Counted from the stretch's first letter, positions 1-11,967 are shown. The stretch: DNA of 64,000 bases from Protopterus annectens (GCF_019279795.1 NC_056743.1:933153007-933217006), one strand, 5' to 3'. Notes: generated from the sequence alone by a model not told the origin. A program made the numbers and translations.

Positions 1-452
1 TGCAGCTTAGCTAGCCTGTCACATACAGTGTTAACTTCAGGGAGATGGAAGGCATTATCAGGAATAACTGGTGTGTTTTATTAGCTTCTTCAGACTTTGC
101 TTGAATTATAGAAAAGCAAACAAGGTTTGTTTTTAAGCATTCCAAGAATACTACACAGTAACTGCTCCACAGCCTTAATATTTGTGTAAAATATCCTCAT
201 ATGCAGAGTGACAAAAGGACTGTAAAATTGTATAAATAGTTCCTTCTATAAGTATATTAGCTGGAACAAAGTATTTATACATCCTTCCACTAGTAATATG
301 TATACACTGTGGCCCTTTGTCGACTGCAACAGCAAAAATGTGGACCTGCTATACATTTTCACATGCTGTTAATTCAAAGTGTACTTGCATGCTAAATGGC
401 AAGTGCCCTACCCTCATCCTACTGAATTATAAAGCCCTCTCAGAAACTGACC

Positions 453-455
<3 letters not shown>

Positions 456-533
<78 letters not shown>

Positions 534-535
534 TG
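456..535. repeat. (GT)n microsatellite
   Basis: A nearly pure GT dinucleotide tract. Cys-Val reading frames across it are artefacts. Confidence 0.98.
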
Positions 536-1030
536 ATTTATTTCAGGGCATTTCTGCCCTTTTGTTGACAGGTGTCTTTTAGTTTCTGTCTAAGCTGAAA
601 TTGTTCTCTGAGAAAAGTTCTGTGTAAAATTAGTTTGTCTTTCAAAATATTGAGATATTGTAATATTTTACTATAGAAACTTTGTATGGAGTTAGTACAT
701 TAATAGACAGGGTGGTCTTGACAAAAAAAAACAATCTTGAAAAAGTTTCTGTTTTTGTGTGGCTACTTATTGGGCTCCTTTTCTCGTCTTTAAGACAGTG
801 GGATGTCATAAGTTTTTATGAGAGTAAGTGAATTTTTTGAGGAATAGATGTACTTGACATGTTACTGTGTTGTGAGGGGATAGGTCTATTGTGTTTGGTG
901 TTTGTCTCTAAAAGCTTTTACCTCAAACTTTTTTTTTTCTTAAGGAAGTTTAACCATCTCTTCCTAGTTCAAATATCCTCATGAGAGATTGTTTGTAACT
1001 AGGGCATGAATCCAGGTCTTATAAATTCAG

Positions 1031-1378
1031 GTCTATATTAGAAGATCGAATGCTTAGGTGATCGAACACCTAAACATTGAACTTGTAATATCGAAAGCAA
1101 AAAACAGCGAACGGCCGATTTAATACATGGAAAGACTTCCCTTGGCCATTCCCCGGATTTTGCCATTTTGTCTACTGTAGAGCGATCTCGGAGTTGTTAT
1201 ATTTAATTGGGGGGGTGTGGAGGGCACAGCCCCCTCACTTAGTTTGGGTGTAAAGTTATTTTTTTTTCCATAGCCAACCAACATGATTTCTTGTGCTGTT
1301 CAACATTTTTGGGTTCGATATTACAAATTCAATGTTTAGGTGTTCGAGCACCTAAGCATTTGATCTTGTAATATAGAC
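1031..1378. mobile_element. MITE with long terminal inverted repeats that are themselves palindromic
   Basis: The terminal arms, about 1,031-1,110 and 1,297-1,378, are reverse complements with few mismatches. The outer ends read gtctatatta and taatatagac. Each arm also holds an inner palindrome, TTAGGTG-atcgaa-CACCTAA. The centre of about 190 bases has no coding capacity. This is a non-autonomous DNA transposon. The superfamily is unassigned because the target duplication is not clear. Confidence 0.8.
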
Positions 1379-1960
1379 GCATAAAGTCTGTCCCTTCTTC
1401 CCCGTGCTGTAAAAAGAAGGTTATCTGGGAAATTTCAGTCTGCAAGCCAGCTTCTGTCTTATCTCAGCTGTTGATGGGTGATGCTGCCCTGGCCATCAGT
1501 TGTTCCTCCAACAACTCTCCCATTTCTTCATTTTCCTCTGGTTTTGCTCCTTGAGATGCGGCTATGGACTAGGGGTTAGACATGTTCTCTATGACTGTTG
1601 AGTTGCCTTTGCTAGGCAAGGGACAATCTCCTTACTGTACAGAAGAGCCTTTTCCCCAGGACACTGACCCTCTGACTAGCTGCACTTTTGTTGGGGGAGG
1701 GGTCTCCTAGAAAAAAAAAGCACAAGTCCAGGCATTTTTCCTCATCTGGAACAGATAACTGGCTAGATCTGACAAAAGACTGACACATTTCAGTCACTGA
1801 GTGATGATTATCCTTCTAAGAAAAGGAAGAAAGCTATAGGTTCATCATTCTCACTGCCTCAGCGGGAAGAAAGCTATAGGTTCATCATTCTCACTGCCTC
1901 AGCGGCCTTTTGGGTTATGTGCCAAGGTAGCTCAGTATAGGCCAGCTTTCAAAAGCTCAG
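1379..1960. other. No gene seen; contains a 40-bp tandem duplication
   Basis: Non-coding sequence without a recognised repeat family. At 1,825-1,904 a 40-bp unit, starting ggaagaaagctatagg, is present twice in perfect tandem. Confidence 0.7.
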
Positions 1961-2960
1961 ACGTTTTGCAGGGAATGCCACCCCCCCATCTCATTTCCAC
2001 ACTCCCTTATGGGGACTTTATACATTTAGAAAAACTTTGTAATCAAGATGAACAATTTGGGGAAGAAGTTCAGCGTACAGCCGAAATGTTTATTAAAAGG
2101 GGTTATGATAAAGAACAAATAAGAGATTCCTTGCAAAGAGTCTGGAACAAACATATTGGGAAAGAACAAAATGTAATAAATAATAATAAAAAACTATATC
2201 AATGAAGAGAGAAGCAAGCACTGTCTTGTTGGCCTTATAATAGGCATAGGGAAATGTTTGATACAAGTATAAACCTTGATAGTAAGGATATATTATTTGT
2301 TATGATGTATAGTATATCGAGTAAATGATTACTACATTCTTTAAAATATTATTGGCTATATTGTTTAAAAGTAAGGAGCTTTTTAATTTAATTAAGAAAT
2401 TTCCACACATTTCTTATAAGAGAGGACGAAACATTGCTGACATGTTTGTATATAGTAGATTTATTTCCCCATCTGTGAGGCTTAACAGACAACTTCACCT
2501 TAAAAAAGGCATGTTTGAATGCAGTAGGCGCTCTGTGTGTAAACATATTGCAAATAGTTTTTCTAAGATAAATTTTTAATTTCTATCCTGACATGGAGTT
2601 CTCATGTAATACTGAGGGGATTGTTTATGTTTTAAAATATTCATGTGAATTGTTTTATATAATGGAGAGTCAAAGATCATTTAAGATTAGGTTACAGGAA
2701 CATATTAGGGACATCAAGAATCAGCATCTTGATAGTCCTTTAGGAAAGTATTTTAAGCAATTTCATTCCGGTAATCCAGACTCTATTAAAGGTAGCATTT
2801 TGGAACATGTTTGCACAAGGGTGGGGGAACAGGTGGATTTTAAAGATAAATTGTTGTGTAAAGAGACATTGTATATACTAATATAGGATACATTAACACG
2901 AAAGGGCTTGAACAATGAGTGTAGTTGGAAATGTGATCTTTAGTAATTAACACTTGTTAA
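1960..2960 (+). mobile_element. Penelope-like element remnant (C-terminal part with GIY-YIG)
   Basis: Three consecutive reading frames fit the C-terminal half of a PLE. At 1,966-2,205 is the region after the RT (LPYGDFIHLEKLC, FIKRGYDKEQI). At 2,325-2,579 is the linker (SYKRGRNIADMFVYSRF). At 2,593-2,886 is the GIY-YIG endonuclease, with a degenerate core where the usual YVGKT reads YIMES and RLQEHIRDIK is retained. The RT core upstream is absent. Stops and frameshifts separate the parts, so it is dead. Confidence 0.8.
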
Positions 2961-3069
2961 GCCAATTTGTGTATTTGTTTTGAAGGTTATATATGTGGAG
3001 GCAATACAGTGTTTTTTTACTCCTTGAAGGCATTTTTGCCAAGGCGCAAGAGAGAATACATTTTTCTCA

Positions 3070-3070
<1 letters not shown>

Positions 3071-3143
<73 letters not shown>

Positions 3144-3204
3144 ACACAGACACACACAGACACACACACACACACACACACACAGACACACACACACACA
3201 CACA
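3071..3204. repeat. (CA)n microsatellite with interspersed CAGA units
   Basis: A CA tract with several CAGACACA interruptions near 3,138-3,190. Confidence 0.98.
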
Positions 3205-3490
3205 TCCTAACTTTTGGCTAAAAGTATTAATATCTTTACAAAAAAATTTAGTCCTGAGCATTACTTATATGTGCATCCAGAACAGATAACAATCTGGCTA
3301 ACAACAGGAAAAACAATACCCCTTTTGAACAGTGAACCTGCAAGCCATCCTAAGTATTATAGATCAATAGCTTGCCTTCAAGCTATATACAAACTATATA
3401 ATGGAAATGATGGAAACAGAGTTTATAGCCATTTAGGAAAAAATCAATTATAGCAAAAGAACAAAAGGGTAACAAACAAGTCATATGGAA
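3205..3490 (+). mobile_element. LINE reverse-transcriptase fragment, possibly R4/Dong group
   Basis: The frame at 3,214-3,453 carries PEQITIWLTTGKTI, then YYRSIACLQAIYKLYNG and YSHLGKNQL. The next frame adds KNKRVTNKSYGTTE. This matches RT block 1-2 of LINEs with the form YRPITCL.T.YKL.T and EQKG. The C-terminal part of what looks like the same element resumes at 3,880. Family assignment is from memory of motif style and is tentative. Confidence 0.6.
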
Positions 3491-3745
3491 CAACAGAATG
3501 ATTTACACTAAGGAAAATATATTTAATGTATTTTAATATTCTATATGGTTTTTGAAGCTTATTGATTGTTTTTAACTGACATTTAATGTGGTTAATTAAT
3601 CTTATGTTGTTATAGGCTGACTGTATTCATGTGAAATGTATATAACTGATATGAACTCTTTTAGAGATGTACTAACACTGATGAACGATTTGTATCCGAA
3701 AGCTTTGTTATAATAAAGTTCTTGGCATTTCTTTGGAGCTGGATT
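3491..3745 (+). mobile_element. PLE 3'-terminal fragment between two LINE pieces
   Basis: AT-rich sequence ends in acgatttgtatccgaaagct, then gttataataaagttcttgg. This resembles the tails of the other PLEs in this window, which pair a gaaagc box with an AATAAA-like signal. It separates the RT and C-terminal parts of the LINE, so it probably inserted into it. Confidence 0.5.
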
Positions 3746-3849
3746 TATATGAACTAAGCAACTTCTTTGCTAACTTCTGGTTTATCACCGTTCTCAACCT
3801 TAAGAATATACATATCTTTGCTTCGCTTAGCAGAAGCATTCCAGTATCA

Positions 3850-4390
3850 AACAGGTATTTAAATGAAACCAGAAGAAGACAATAATCAGACAGCAACTGA
3901 ATGTGCCAAAAAACAAATAAAGAACATAAGGAAAAGGATCAGATGAGAAGAAAAGAAAGTTGGAAAATCCATAAATATAATGTCAAGTACGAAGATCTCC
4001 TCGAAAAACATCTTGTCGACCAAGATTTGACACAGGAGTGGTTAAGGAGAGGTGAACTGAAACCAAAAGATGAAAGGCTAATAATGGTGACCCAGGATAG
4101 TGGACTATATACAACCTGGTTTGAAAAGGCCATTGAAAAAGTGGGAGAAACAGACAAATGCAGGTTTTGTAAAACAGAACTGGAAACAGTATCACATCTT
4201 GTTGCTGGGTGTGATACACCATGGCAGAGGACTTGTATACTGAAAGGCACAATAATGTGTCAAGACTTTTGCACTGGGGATTGTGCAATCATTACAAAAT
4301 AGAAGTATCTGAGAGGCATTGGAAAACTGAATCACAAAGTATTATAGGGTACGATGAAGTTTATATCACTTTGGAATATACATTATACTC
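3850..4390 (+). mobile_element. LINE C-terminal fragment with CCHC-type zinc knuckle, possibly R4/Dong group
   Basis: The frame at 3,901-4,302 reads WLRRGELKPKDERLIMVTQD, then TTWFEK, then a finger CRFCKTELETVSHLVAGC. A frameshift near 4,215 moves the reading to AEDLYTERHNNVSRLLHWGL. This order (WL..G.L..E.LI.AAQD, CxxC..ET..H...C, Y..RH..V...LHW.LC) is typical of the C-terminus of one LINE group that I associate tentatively with R4/Dong-like elements. Confidence 0.65.
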
Positions 4391-4969
4391 ATAGCTAATG
4401 GTATAGCTGGCTTATCTATCACTTGCAGTATTCCTGTATATGGCATCCCTCAACAACTGAAGAGTGAAAAAAATCTAATGGTGTTGCTCCTGCCAACTGG
4501 GACTTGTAGCTGTTTCTACCTCACACCCCCATTACTCCACATGATGGGCAATTCCAAAAATAAAGTCCACAATCAGTTATCTGATGCTCCTAAATTACAG
4601 GAGTCCAATCAGGTCCCATTTCTGTGCCATGCCTCCAACCCTCCTTCCTCAGATGAGGGAAAAACTTCCATTTTAAAGTGTAGCAATCTACTTGCTATAA
4701 ATAAAGCAAGCATTTGCTACAGGTTATACCATGTATGGAGAACTACTGCACACAAGTATTATTAAAAAAGTAAGAAAATATAATTTTATTTAAAACTGCT
4801 TGCTACAGTTTATACCATGGCACACACAGAGCATCACAGCACTCAGGTTTTATTAAAAAAATAAGCAAAATGTTTTTTTTTATTTTAAAATCTAGCAAGG
4901 AGTTGATACAGCTTATACTAAGCAGGAGGGAGCACTACAGCACTGAGGTGTTATTAAATAATAATAATA

Positions 4970-5035
<66 letters not shown>

Positions 5036-5635
5036 TAAACTGCTTGCTACAAGCACCACTTGTTATATTTGAGACCACACAGAGTGTTACACTGCTCAGG
5101 TTTGACTGCAAATGCAATACCGGCTTTTAAAAGCCAGTATTGCACTAAAGAGAAATCAGACATGGATTGTACAGATGACTGATAGCACCCCCAAACACTT
5201 TGCGCTTGAGGCCATTTCCCCCTTCACCTCACCCTAGCTATGCTACTGCTCATTACCAACAGTTAAAAAAATAGATGTGAGAAAAACAGATATAGTAGTC
5301 CATGAAAAAAGGCAAACATAGCACTGATCATTGAAACTGCTAAACCCAGTAATTACAATGTCTTACATTTAGAGAGACAAAGCCATAAAACACCAGCAAT
5401 TGCAAGAAGAAATTAGAGCAATGTGGAAGAAAAATATCCAGAAAGTTTCAACAGAAGTAGGAGCAGCAAGTCTAACAAAAAAGAATTTACAGTCATACTT
5501 AGATATTCTACCAATACATGTAACTCCATATGAAGTACAGGATAAGGGGAAATTCTGGGTGCACTGTACATGCTGAGAGAAACAATAGTGGTTAACATCA
5601 AAGACTGAAACAATACTAATTTCATGAACTCTAAT
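4391..5635. other. No gene seen; contains an (AT)n/poly-T block
   Basis: Apart from (AT)n at about 4,974-5,018 followed by poly-T to 5,036, and related A-rich lead-ins to lists of short repeats at 4,750-4,970, nothing recognisable was seen. Confidence 0.6.
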
Positions 5636-5944
5636 CATACTTCTTAACCTCTCACTGCAAGAAATCCGGACAAAGTCAGAAAAACTGGGGGAACAAAGGA
5701 CCAAAAATAGGAACAAATTAAAAAAAAAGTTTGTTCATATAAACTTAGAAAGTTGCTAGAATAACAGGTTTTGAATTATGTATTTTCTGAAGGATGTGAA
5801 GTCTGAAAGTCAAATATCTGTCACTATTTACTGACATCAAACCTCAATAATTTGCCAGAAAACCACAAATTTTACGAAGAACTGACAAAAAATATGAGGC
5901 ACAAATCTGGACATTCTTGAAAATCTGGACACTTGAGAGATATG
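5636..5944 (-). mobile_element. hAT-like MITE, family with CATACCTCTCAACT ends (copy 1)
   Basis: The element is flanked by a perfect 8-bp direct repeat, ACTCTAAT, at 5,628-5,635 and 5,945-5,952. Its ends are imperfect inverted repeats of the CATACCTCTCAACT type. It is the reverse complement of the copies at 13,638 and 14,246. The 8-bp duplication points to hAT. There is no coding capacity. Confidence 0.8.
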
Positions 5945-6479
5945 ACTCTAATCATACCCTGACTTAGAAATGGCATCCATTCCTTTTATCATATTAGAAA
6001 TCTAAAATATCTGGAGAAATTAAAAAAGAAAAAATGACACAATTCCAAGTTCATAGAAAAAAATTAGTCCCCAACCACTCAAACCATTTAAGTGCTCATG
6101 TGGTCACCAGATTCCAATGCTAAATAAAGACCAACTCCCACATAAGTGTTAGTGTTTTAGCAATGCAGTAACTGTTGATGACAGTTAATGTTTGAGACCT
6201 TCATTACTAACTAACAACATATCAATGAAGGACATCTGGCGTGACAGGCACAGGTCTAATGTAACAGACCTGAAGTCCAGGCCAAAGGCCATGAGGCTTG
6301 ATTCCTCAAAAAAAGAAAACTAATGCTTCAGTTGTGGACTTCACTTCTTCTCATGCAAGCTCCTTTCATCCCTAGTATTAATTTAATTCATTCAATTACA
6401 TGTATTGACCTGGTCCTTTGCAACCAGTCTTCTGCCATGATTCAGGCCACAAAGGCAGGAATAAATTTAGCATGTAACA

Positions 6480-6617
6480 TAGTCTGGAGAATTAATTGGC
6501 ATGTTTTTGGAAGGTGAGAGGAAGCCAGAGTATTCAGAAAAAAGAATACGTGAAGAGCCTGTATACCCCACAGTTATCAGAGATCAGGGGTCAAACTTGG
6601 ACCCTGAATCTTTATAT
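6480..6617 (-). mobile_element. Possible tRNA-SINE-related fragment
   Basis: The stretch tttggaaggtgagaggaagc followed by cagagtattcag resembles a fish interspersed repeat (ggaggtgggaggaaaccggagtacccgg). It is followed by a B-box-like ggtcaaacttggacc. Strongly decayed. Confidence 0.35.
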
Positions 6618-7048
6618 TCATAGTATAATAAAAGAAAAAAAGTATAGGAGCAATCCAAGGCTGATAAAATGTGTCAAGATATACAAATAGCAGTTCAAAA
6701 CACTGTGCCAAGTTGAAAGTTCCTTCTGATATAAATCCATGCAAAAACTTCGTAAACCACTGGATTTATTGACAACAAAGAACAAATAGGTAAGCGCTTT
6801 CACCCTTCTGGGCTTCCTTAGACCTTTAAACAATTTCATTCAAAACAAAGGTCAATATATACTAATCTAAAATATGACATCACTTCCTATACTAAATTTA
6901 AAAAACTATTACTCTAAAAACATATATTATTTAACTAATATATATCTCCAAAATAAAAGTATAAAAGATGAAGATACACAAAAAATTAATAAACTGTATA
7001 TAAAATTCATGTATATAATATAGCTTATAAATAACAAAACATGCAGGT

Positions 7049-7984
7049 TTATCTGACAGTAAGCCTCCTATTTTTAAGGATAGGTTTGAGGGGGATCTTG
7101 TTGTTAAGTCCCGGCTTATGATCTGCTCTAAGTCTGATAATCCACTTTAATTCCATCCTTTCCATATAGCTCCATACATCCCCACCTCTAATACTAGGAA
7201 TGTTGACTTGCATGACCTGAAACTTGAAATTATGCTGACTGTTTGTTTCTAAAACATGTTTGGATAAGGCATTGCATGTAGATTGTGAGCGTATGTGATA
7301 AAGGTGCTCCCTAATCCTTTCACGTAACCGCTTGTCTGTTTTACCTACATAAAACGCCGGGCAAGCTATACATCTAGCTAAATAAGTGACATGTGACGTG
7401 TCACAATTAGCATGTACCTGAAACCTAAAGCACTGAGAGGTGGAAGGATGTATAAAATAGGGATTACTATCTAAGAATTCACAAAAAGTGCAATGATTAC
7501 AAGGTAAAGTGCCTATAGCAGGGCTATCGTCTGTACTCCTGCTTAATTCCTTTGGATAACATAAGAGCCTCTGTAAGTTCAGCCTATTCCTAAAAATTAA
7601 CTTAGGATTCTCCCCCACCATCTTCTTGAGCTTAGGATCGACCATCAAAATACCCCAGTTTCTAATAAGTACTTCTTTGATTCTATTGATATCAAGTGTA
7701 TAATTAATGGATAATTTCACTACAGAATCATTAGAAGTATCTGAAGGAGGCAACTCATTCTCCACTGGGGTTTGGTGGGAAAAATAGGGATGTGCTATAT
7801 TATCTCTCATATTATGCACCCCTTCAAAATGCATAGTCACCTCATTTATCTTATATGATCTCTGTAAAAGTTTATCGCTCAAATCAGATAGTTCATGAAT
7901 AAATCCATCATGATTAGGGTTCATTCTAGATGCTCGTATGGCTTGTTCTTTGATTAAATTCTTAAAAACATAATTGGGGTGCAT
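7049..7984 (-). pseudogene. PLE linker and GIY-YIG endonuclease domain
   Basis: The 311-codon frame covers the RT thumb/linker (IKEVLIRNWGILMVDPKLKK), a Cys-rich segment (CNHCTFCEFL) and the GIY-YIG nuclease. The nuclease shows FYVGKT, RLRERIREH and the downstream N/H region. This nuclease nicks target DNA for PLE insertion. The catalytic Tyr, Arg and Glu positions look present. It ends normally before the 3' untranslated region. Confidence 0.9.
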
Positions 7985-8089
7985 ACTTTCTCTATGAAAA
8001 AGTGAATTTTTGTAGCATGCTTTCCTATAAACCCCCGTATTAAGAAGCCCATTCGGTAACCTTTCAATATAAACATCTAAAAAAGCAAT

Positions 8090-8824
8090 CTAGTTATCTG
8101 AGCTATCCATTGTAAAATTCAAAAAATATGATAGACCATTAATCTCTTCAAAGAATTCTCGTAGTTCTTCATCTGTCTCTGTCCGTAAAAGAAACAGGTC
8201 ATCTACAAACCGACTATAAAAGATGACATGCTCTTTAAAACTATTTAATTTAAATAGATTGACTTTCTCCCAATCTACCATGACCAGGTTGGCGTAGCTA
8301 TTGACACATGAAGTGCCCATAGTCATGCCGTCCTTCTGAATGTAAGTCACTCCATTAAATAAAAAGATGTTGTTCTCCAAAGTGATTTCTAACAAAGCAC
8401 ACAGCAAGTCAATTTGTATTAACATATAGTTGGTATTATCTTGCAGGCATCTAGAGATGCTTTCAATCCCATCTCTGTTTGGGATCACTTTGAATAATGA
8501 TTGGACATCTAGGGTTGCCAGTTTAAAATGTGAGTCACTAGGTAATGTAGTCACTTGTTTATAAAGGGCTAACAGAAACTGTTTTGTATCTTTTAATACG
8601 TAAGGAAATTTATCTACTAGGGGTCTAATATGTTTTTCCAAGTACAAGGACAGAGGCTCAGTAACCCAACCTCTCCATGTCACAATAGGCCTCATGGGGG
8701 GATCCAGAGGGTTTTTGTGGACTTTAGGTAATCCTTGGATAATGGGGATCAATGGATTTGACACAGATAGAAAATCAAACAATTCTTGATCTATGAATTC
8801 ACTAGAAAGTAAATCTTTTAACAC
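8090..8824 (-). pseudogene. PLE reverse transcriptase (broken)
   Basis: The PLE RT signature is GLPKVHK, then PPMRPIVTWRGWVTEPLS, then LDVQSLFKVIPN with the first catalytic Asp, then FVDDLF with the catalytic Asp pair. The frame is closed upstream and downstream by stops, so the full polyprotein cannot be made. The motifs themselves are intact, suggesting fairly recent decay. Confidence 0.9.
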
Positions 8825-9465
8825 TAGAAAAATTCTGTTAAAACTCGGACCCCTATCTCATACATCTGTATTATGTCATAAAATCTAGAATCACTTAACA
8901 TAAGAACAATGCTTCATTGATATTTAGTAGTATCCATAACCACAATGGGTCCCCCCTTTTCTGCAGGTCTAATTATAATATCTCTGTCATCCCTCAGTCT
9001 GTTCATAGATGTTCTTAATTTAGGTGTCAGATTACATGCCACTTCCTTTTTCTATTTTCATGGTCTAACTTGTGTAGATCATCTTCCACCATCTTCGTGA
9101 AAGCATTAAGAAGGGGGTGTAAGACAGGTATATAGGTACTTGTTTTTTTAAAAGCTGTTTTGTCCAACAACTTGGGATAATTCCCATACTCTAACTTTAA
9201 TTGAACATTACGAGTAAACAATTTAATATCAGTTACTAAATCAGTAATGTTACTCTTATCTGATGGAATAAAAGAAAGACCCTTATTAAGAATTTCAATT
9301 TATTCTACACTTAATTCTCCCTCTGAGAGATTCCAAATTAATGTCTCGGTATTTCCTCCCACATTTTCTTGAGTGTGGGTCCAGTATACTCTCCCCCTGA
9401 GGCCTTGCGTTTCTGTCTGCCTCGGCTCATTGATCTGCTCCTCCCCCCTCTGTGAACCTCTTTCC

Positions 9466-10640
9466 AGCAAACCCCAGTGGAAAATGTGTTACCTCCTTCA
9501 GATACAGCTAATGAATCTGTAGTGAAATTATCCATTAATTAAACTCAGGATATCAATAGAATCAAAGAAGTACTTATTAGAAACTGGAGTATTTTGATGG
9601 TCGATCCTAAGCTCAAGAAGATGGTGGGGGAGAATCCCAAGTTCATTTTTAGGAATAGACTGAACTTACAGAGGCTCTTATGTTATCCTAAGGAATTAAG
9701 CAGGGGTACAGATGATAGCCCTACTATAGGCACCTTACCTTGTAATCATTGCAATTTTTGTGAATTTTTAGATAGTAATCCCTATTTCATACATCCTTCC
9801 ACCTCTCAGTGCTTGAGGTTTCAGGTACATGCTAATTGTAACACGTCACATGTCACTTATTTAGCTAGATGTATAGCCTGTCCGGCATTTTATGTAGGTA
9901 AAAAGGACAGGCGGTTGCGTGAAAGGATTAGGGAACACCTTTATCACATACACTCACAATCTACATGCAATGCCCTATCCAAACATGTTTTAGAAACAGT
10001 CAGCATAATTTCAAGTTTTAGGTCATGCAAGTCAACATTCCTTGTATTAGAGGTGGAGATGTGCGGAACTGTATGGAAAGGATGGAATTAAAGTAGATTA
10101 TCAGACTTAGAGCATATCATAAGCCAGGACTTAATGACAAGATCCCCCTCAAACCCATCCTTAAAAATAGGAGCCTTACTGTCAGATAAACCTGCATGTT
10201 TTGTTATTTATAAGCTATAGTATATACATGAATTTTATATACAGTTTATTAATTTTTTGTGTATCTTCATGTTTTATACTTTTATTTTGGAGATATATAT
10301 TAGTTAAATAATATATGTTTTTAGTGTAATAGTTTTTTAAATTTAGTATAGGAAGTGATGTCATATTTTAGATTAGTATATATTGACCTTTGTTTTGAAT
10401 GAAATTGTTTAAAGGTCTGAGGAAGCCCAGAAGGGTGAAAGCGCTTACCTATTTGTTCTTTGTTGTCAATAAATCCAGTGGTTTACGAAGTTTTTTTGCA
10501 TGGATTTATATCAGAAGGAACTTTCAACTTGGCACAGTGTTTTGAACTGCTATTTTTATATGTTGACACATTTTGTCAGCCTTGGATTGCTCCTATACTT
10601 TTTTCTTTTATTATACAGTGTTTTTTTAAGTAATAGGAGC
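9466..10640 (+). mobile_element. 5'-truncated PLE copy in inverted orientation (head-to-head partner)
   Basis: It is the near-identical reverse complement of about 6,618-7,780. It begins in the linker (accccagtggaaaatg) and runs through a GIY-YIG frame at 9,594-10,091 (YVGKKDRRLRERIREH) to the same 3' tail, with gtgaaagcgcttacc and caataaatcc. Frameshifts occur after 10,000. Together the two copies form an inverted repeat with arms of about 1.15 kb. Confidence 0.9.
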
Positions 10641-10689
10641 ATTTATTCCATGGTCACATTTGTTTCATTGTTTTTTATAATTTATTTTA

Positions 10690-11345
10690 TAGTCATATAT
10701 TTTACTACTGCCAAGGAGACCATCAAGAAGCCCAGCTACATCAGCCAATACTGGTGGGAGACTAACAACATCCCCCATTAAATAGGCTTTCTCCATATAT
10801 CTCCATTGAAAATTTCTCATCACCCATCCAGTCATCCAGACTAGTTTTAAGGGTTGCTTGGGATGTACACTGTTTGACAGGTTAACAGCAACCTCTATTA
10901 GAGCAGCCAAGGGTGCTGGGACCTGAGATCTTTTTGGTGTGGAATTGTTGAGGTCTCTCAAGCTGGTTTACGTGCTTAGTAGTGTACACACCAAAGGGTA
11001 GATTATGTTCCACAATGCGGCTACTATCTAATAAGGATGATTAAAATGGGACGACAACTTCTTTGGACCTTGAGGAGAAACCATGAAGGATAAATTATGC
11101 AAGGCAAAAGATTTCTAATCAACACAGAGATGTGGAAATGAAAGGTGAGTCTTATCAACATACATACCCAAATCCCTGAGGAGTGTATCAAATTTAAGTG
11201 GGATGTTATCTATATAGGTAGCAGGTGATACTAGATTTACCAAAGGAAAATATGGTGCATTTCTTGGTGTTAAGGGTAAACCCATAATTAAAAAAAAAAA
11301 AAAAAAAACAGGCCTAAGTTTGGTCCAGCCATCGTTGGAGAATTT
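10690..11345 (-). mobile_element. Old, internally deleted CR1-like LINE fragment
   Basis: On the minus strand, degenerate frames read GFTLNTKKCTIFSFGKSS, then LLRDLGMYVDKTHLSF, then LERPQQFHTKK, then LKTSLDDWMGDEKFS. These line up with the C-terminal ORF2 of the CR1 copies elsewhere in the window, with internal deletions. A poly-A tract at 11,286-11,308 lies within it. Confidence 0.6.
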
Positions 11346-11393
11346 GAAACCTGATTAGCTATAGTCCTGGATCTTGGCTTTTATGTCACAGAA

Positions 11394-11394
<1 letters not shown>

Positions 11395-11448
<54 letters not shown>

Positions 11449-11540
11449 TATATGTGTGTGTGCGTGTGTATATATATATATATATATATATAGATAGATA
11501 TATAGATATATACACACATACATACACACACACACACTCA
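11395..11540. repeat. Composite (TG)n/(TA)n/(GATA)/(CA)n microsatellite
   Basis: TG to about 11,446, TA at about 11,469-11,491, GATA-like units, then CA. The TG and CA halves can fold back on each other. Confidence 0.95.
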
Positions 11541-11902
11541 CACTCACACCACATATATAAACAAACATTAATAATTTTTATATATTTCACATCTTTAAAA
11601 GGATATTATATTAAAAAACAAACTGAACAAAATAATAGAGCTGATGTATAAATCAGGCCTATTAATTTGCCTGCAGATGACAGCAGAAACATTCTCATTC
11701 ATGTTAACAGCACTCTTTGTCTACCCTTATAGATATCTCATATCTTCAGATTTGTTAGATCTTTCTCACAAAAATAGGGAACAAGGTAAATCCAGTGAGT
11801 AGTGATACGTTCATTAAAATGCCATATTTTGTTTTTACAAACATACATAGGGACAATTGACTTTTGCTACCATTCACATTTGTATACATGTATGGGCATC
11901 TC

Positions 11903-11904
<2 letters not shown>

Positions 11905-11967
<63 letters not shown>
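11905..11967. repeat. (GT)n microsatellite
   Basis: Pure GT tract of about 60 bases. Confidence 0.98.

Larger units (their letters stand above)
6618..9464 (-). mobile_element. Penelope-like element, nearly full body, reading leftward
   Basis: From right to left it has a basic N-terminus (GGRSRSMSRGRQKRK, about 9,340-9,460), an N-terminal remnant (9,027-9,221), the RT (8,090-8,824), then linker plus GIY-YIG (7,049-7,984). The 3' end has the boxes gtgaaagcgcttacc and caataaatccagtgg at about 6,763-6,815. PLEs lack a long LTR-type structure and use RT plus GIY-YIG endonuclease. Several stops and frameshifts make it inactive. Confidence 0.9.

Noticed and set aside
317..568. Reading frames of alternating Cys-Val or Thr-His at every CA/GT tract
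   Set aside because: They are translations of dinucleotide microsatellites, not genes.
5369..5716. 115-codon minus-strand frame as a host gene
   Set aside because: It runs into a MITE copy at its right end, has no recognised domain, and overlaps another open frame.
10665..10961. Minus-strand 98-codon frame as a possible aquaporin C-terminal exon
   Set aside because: No NPA, no helix pattern. It lies in a degenerate CR1 fragment.
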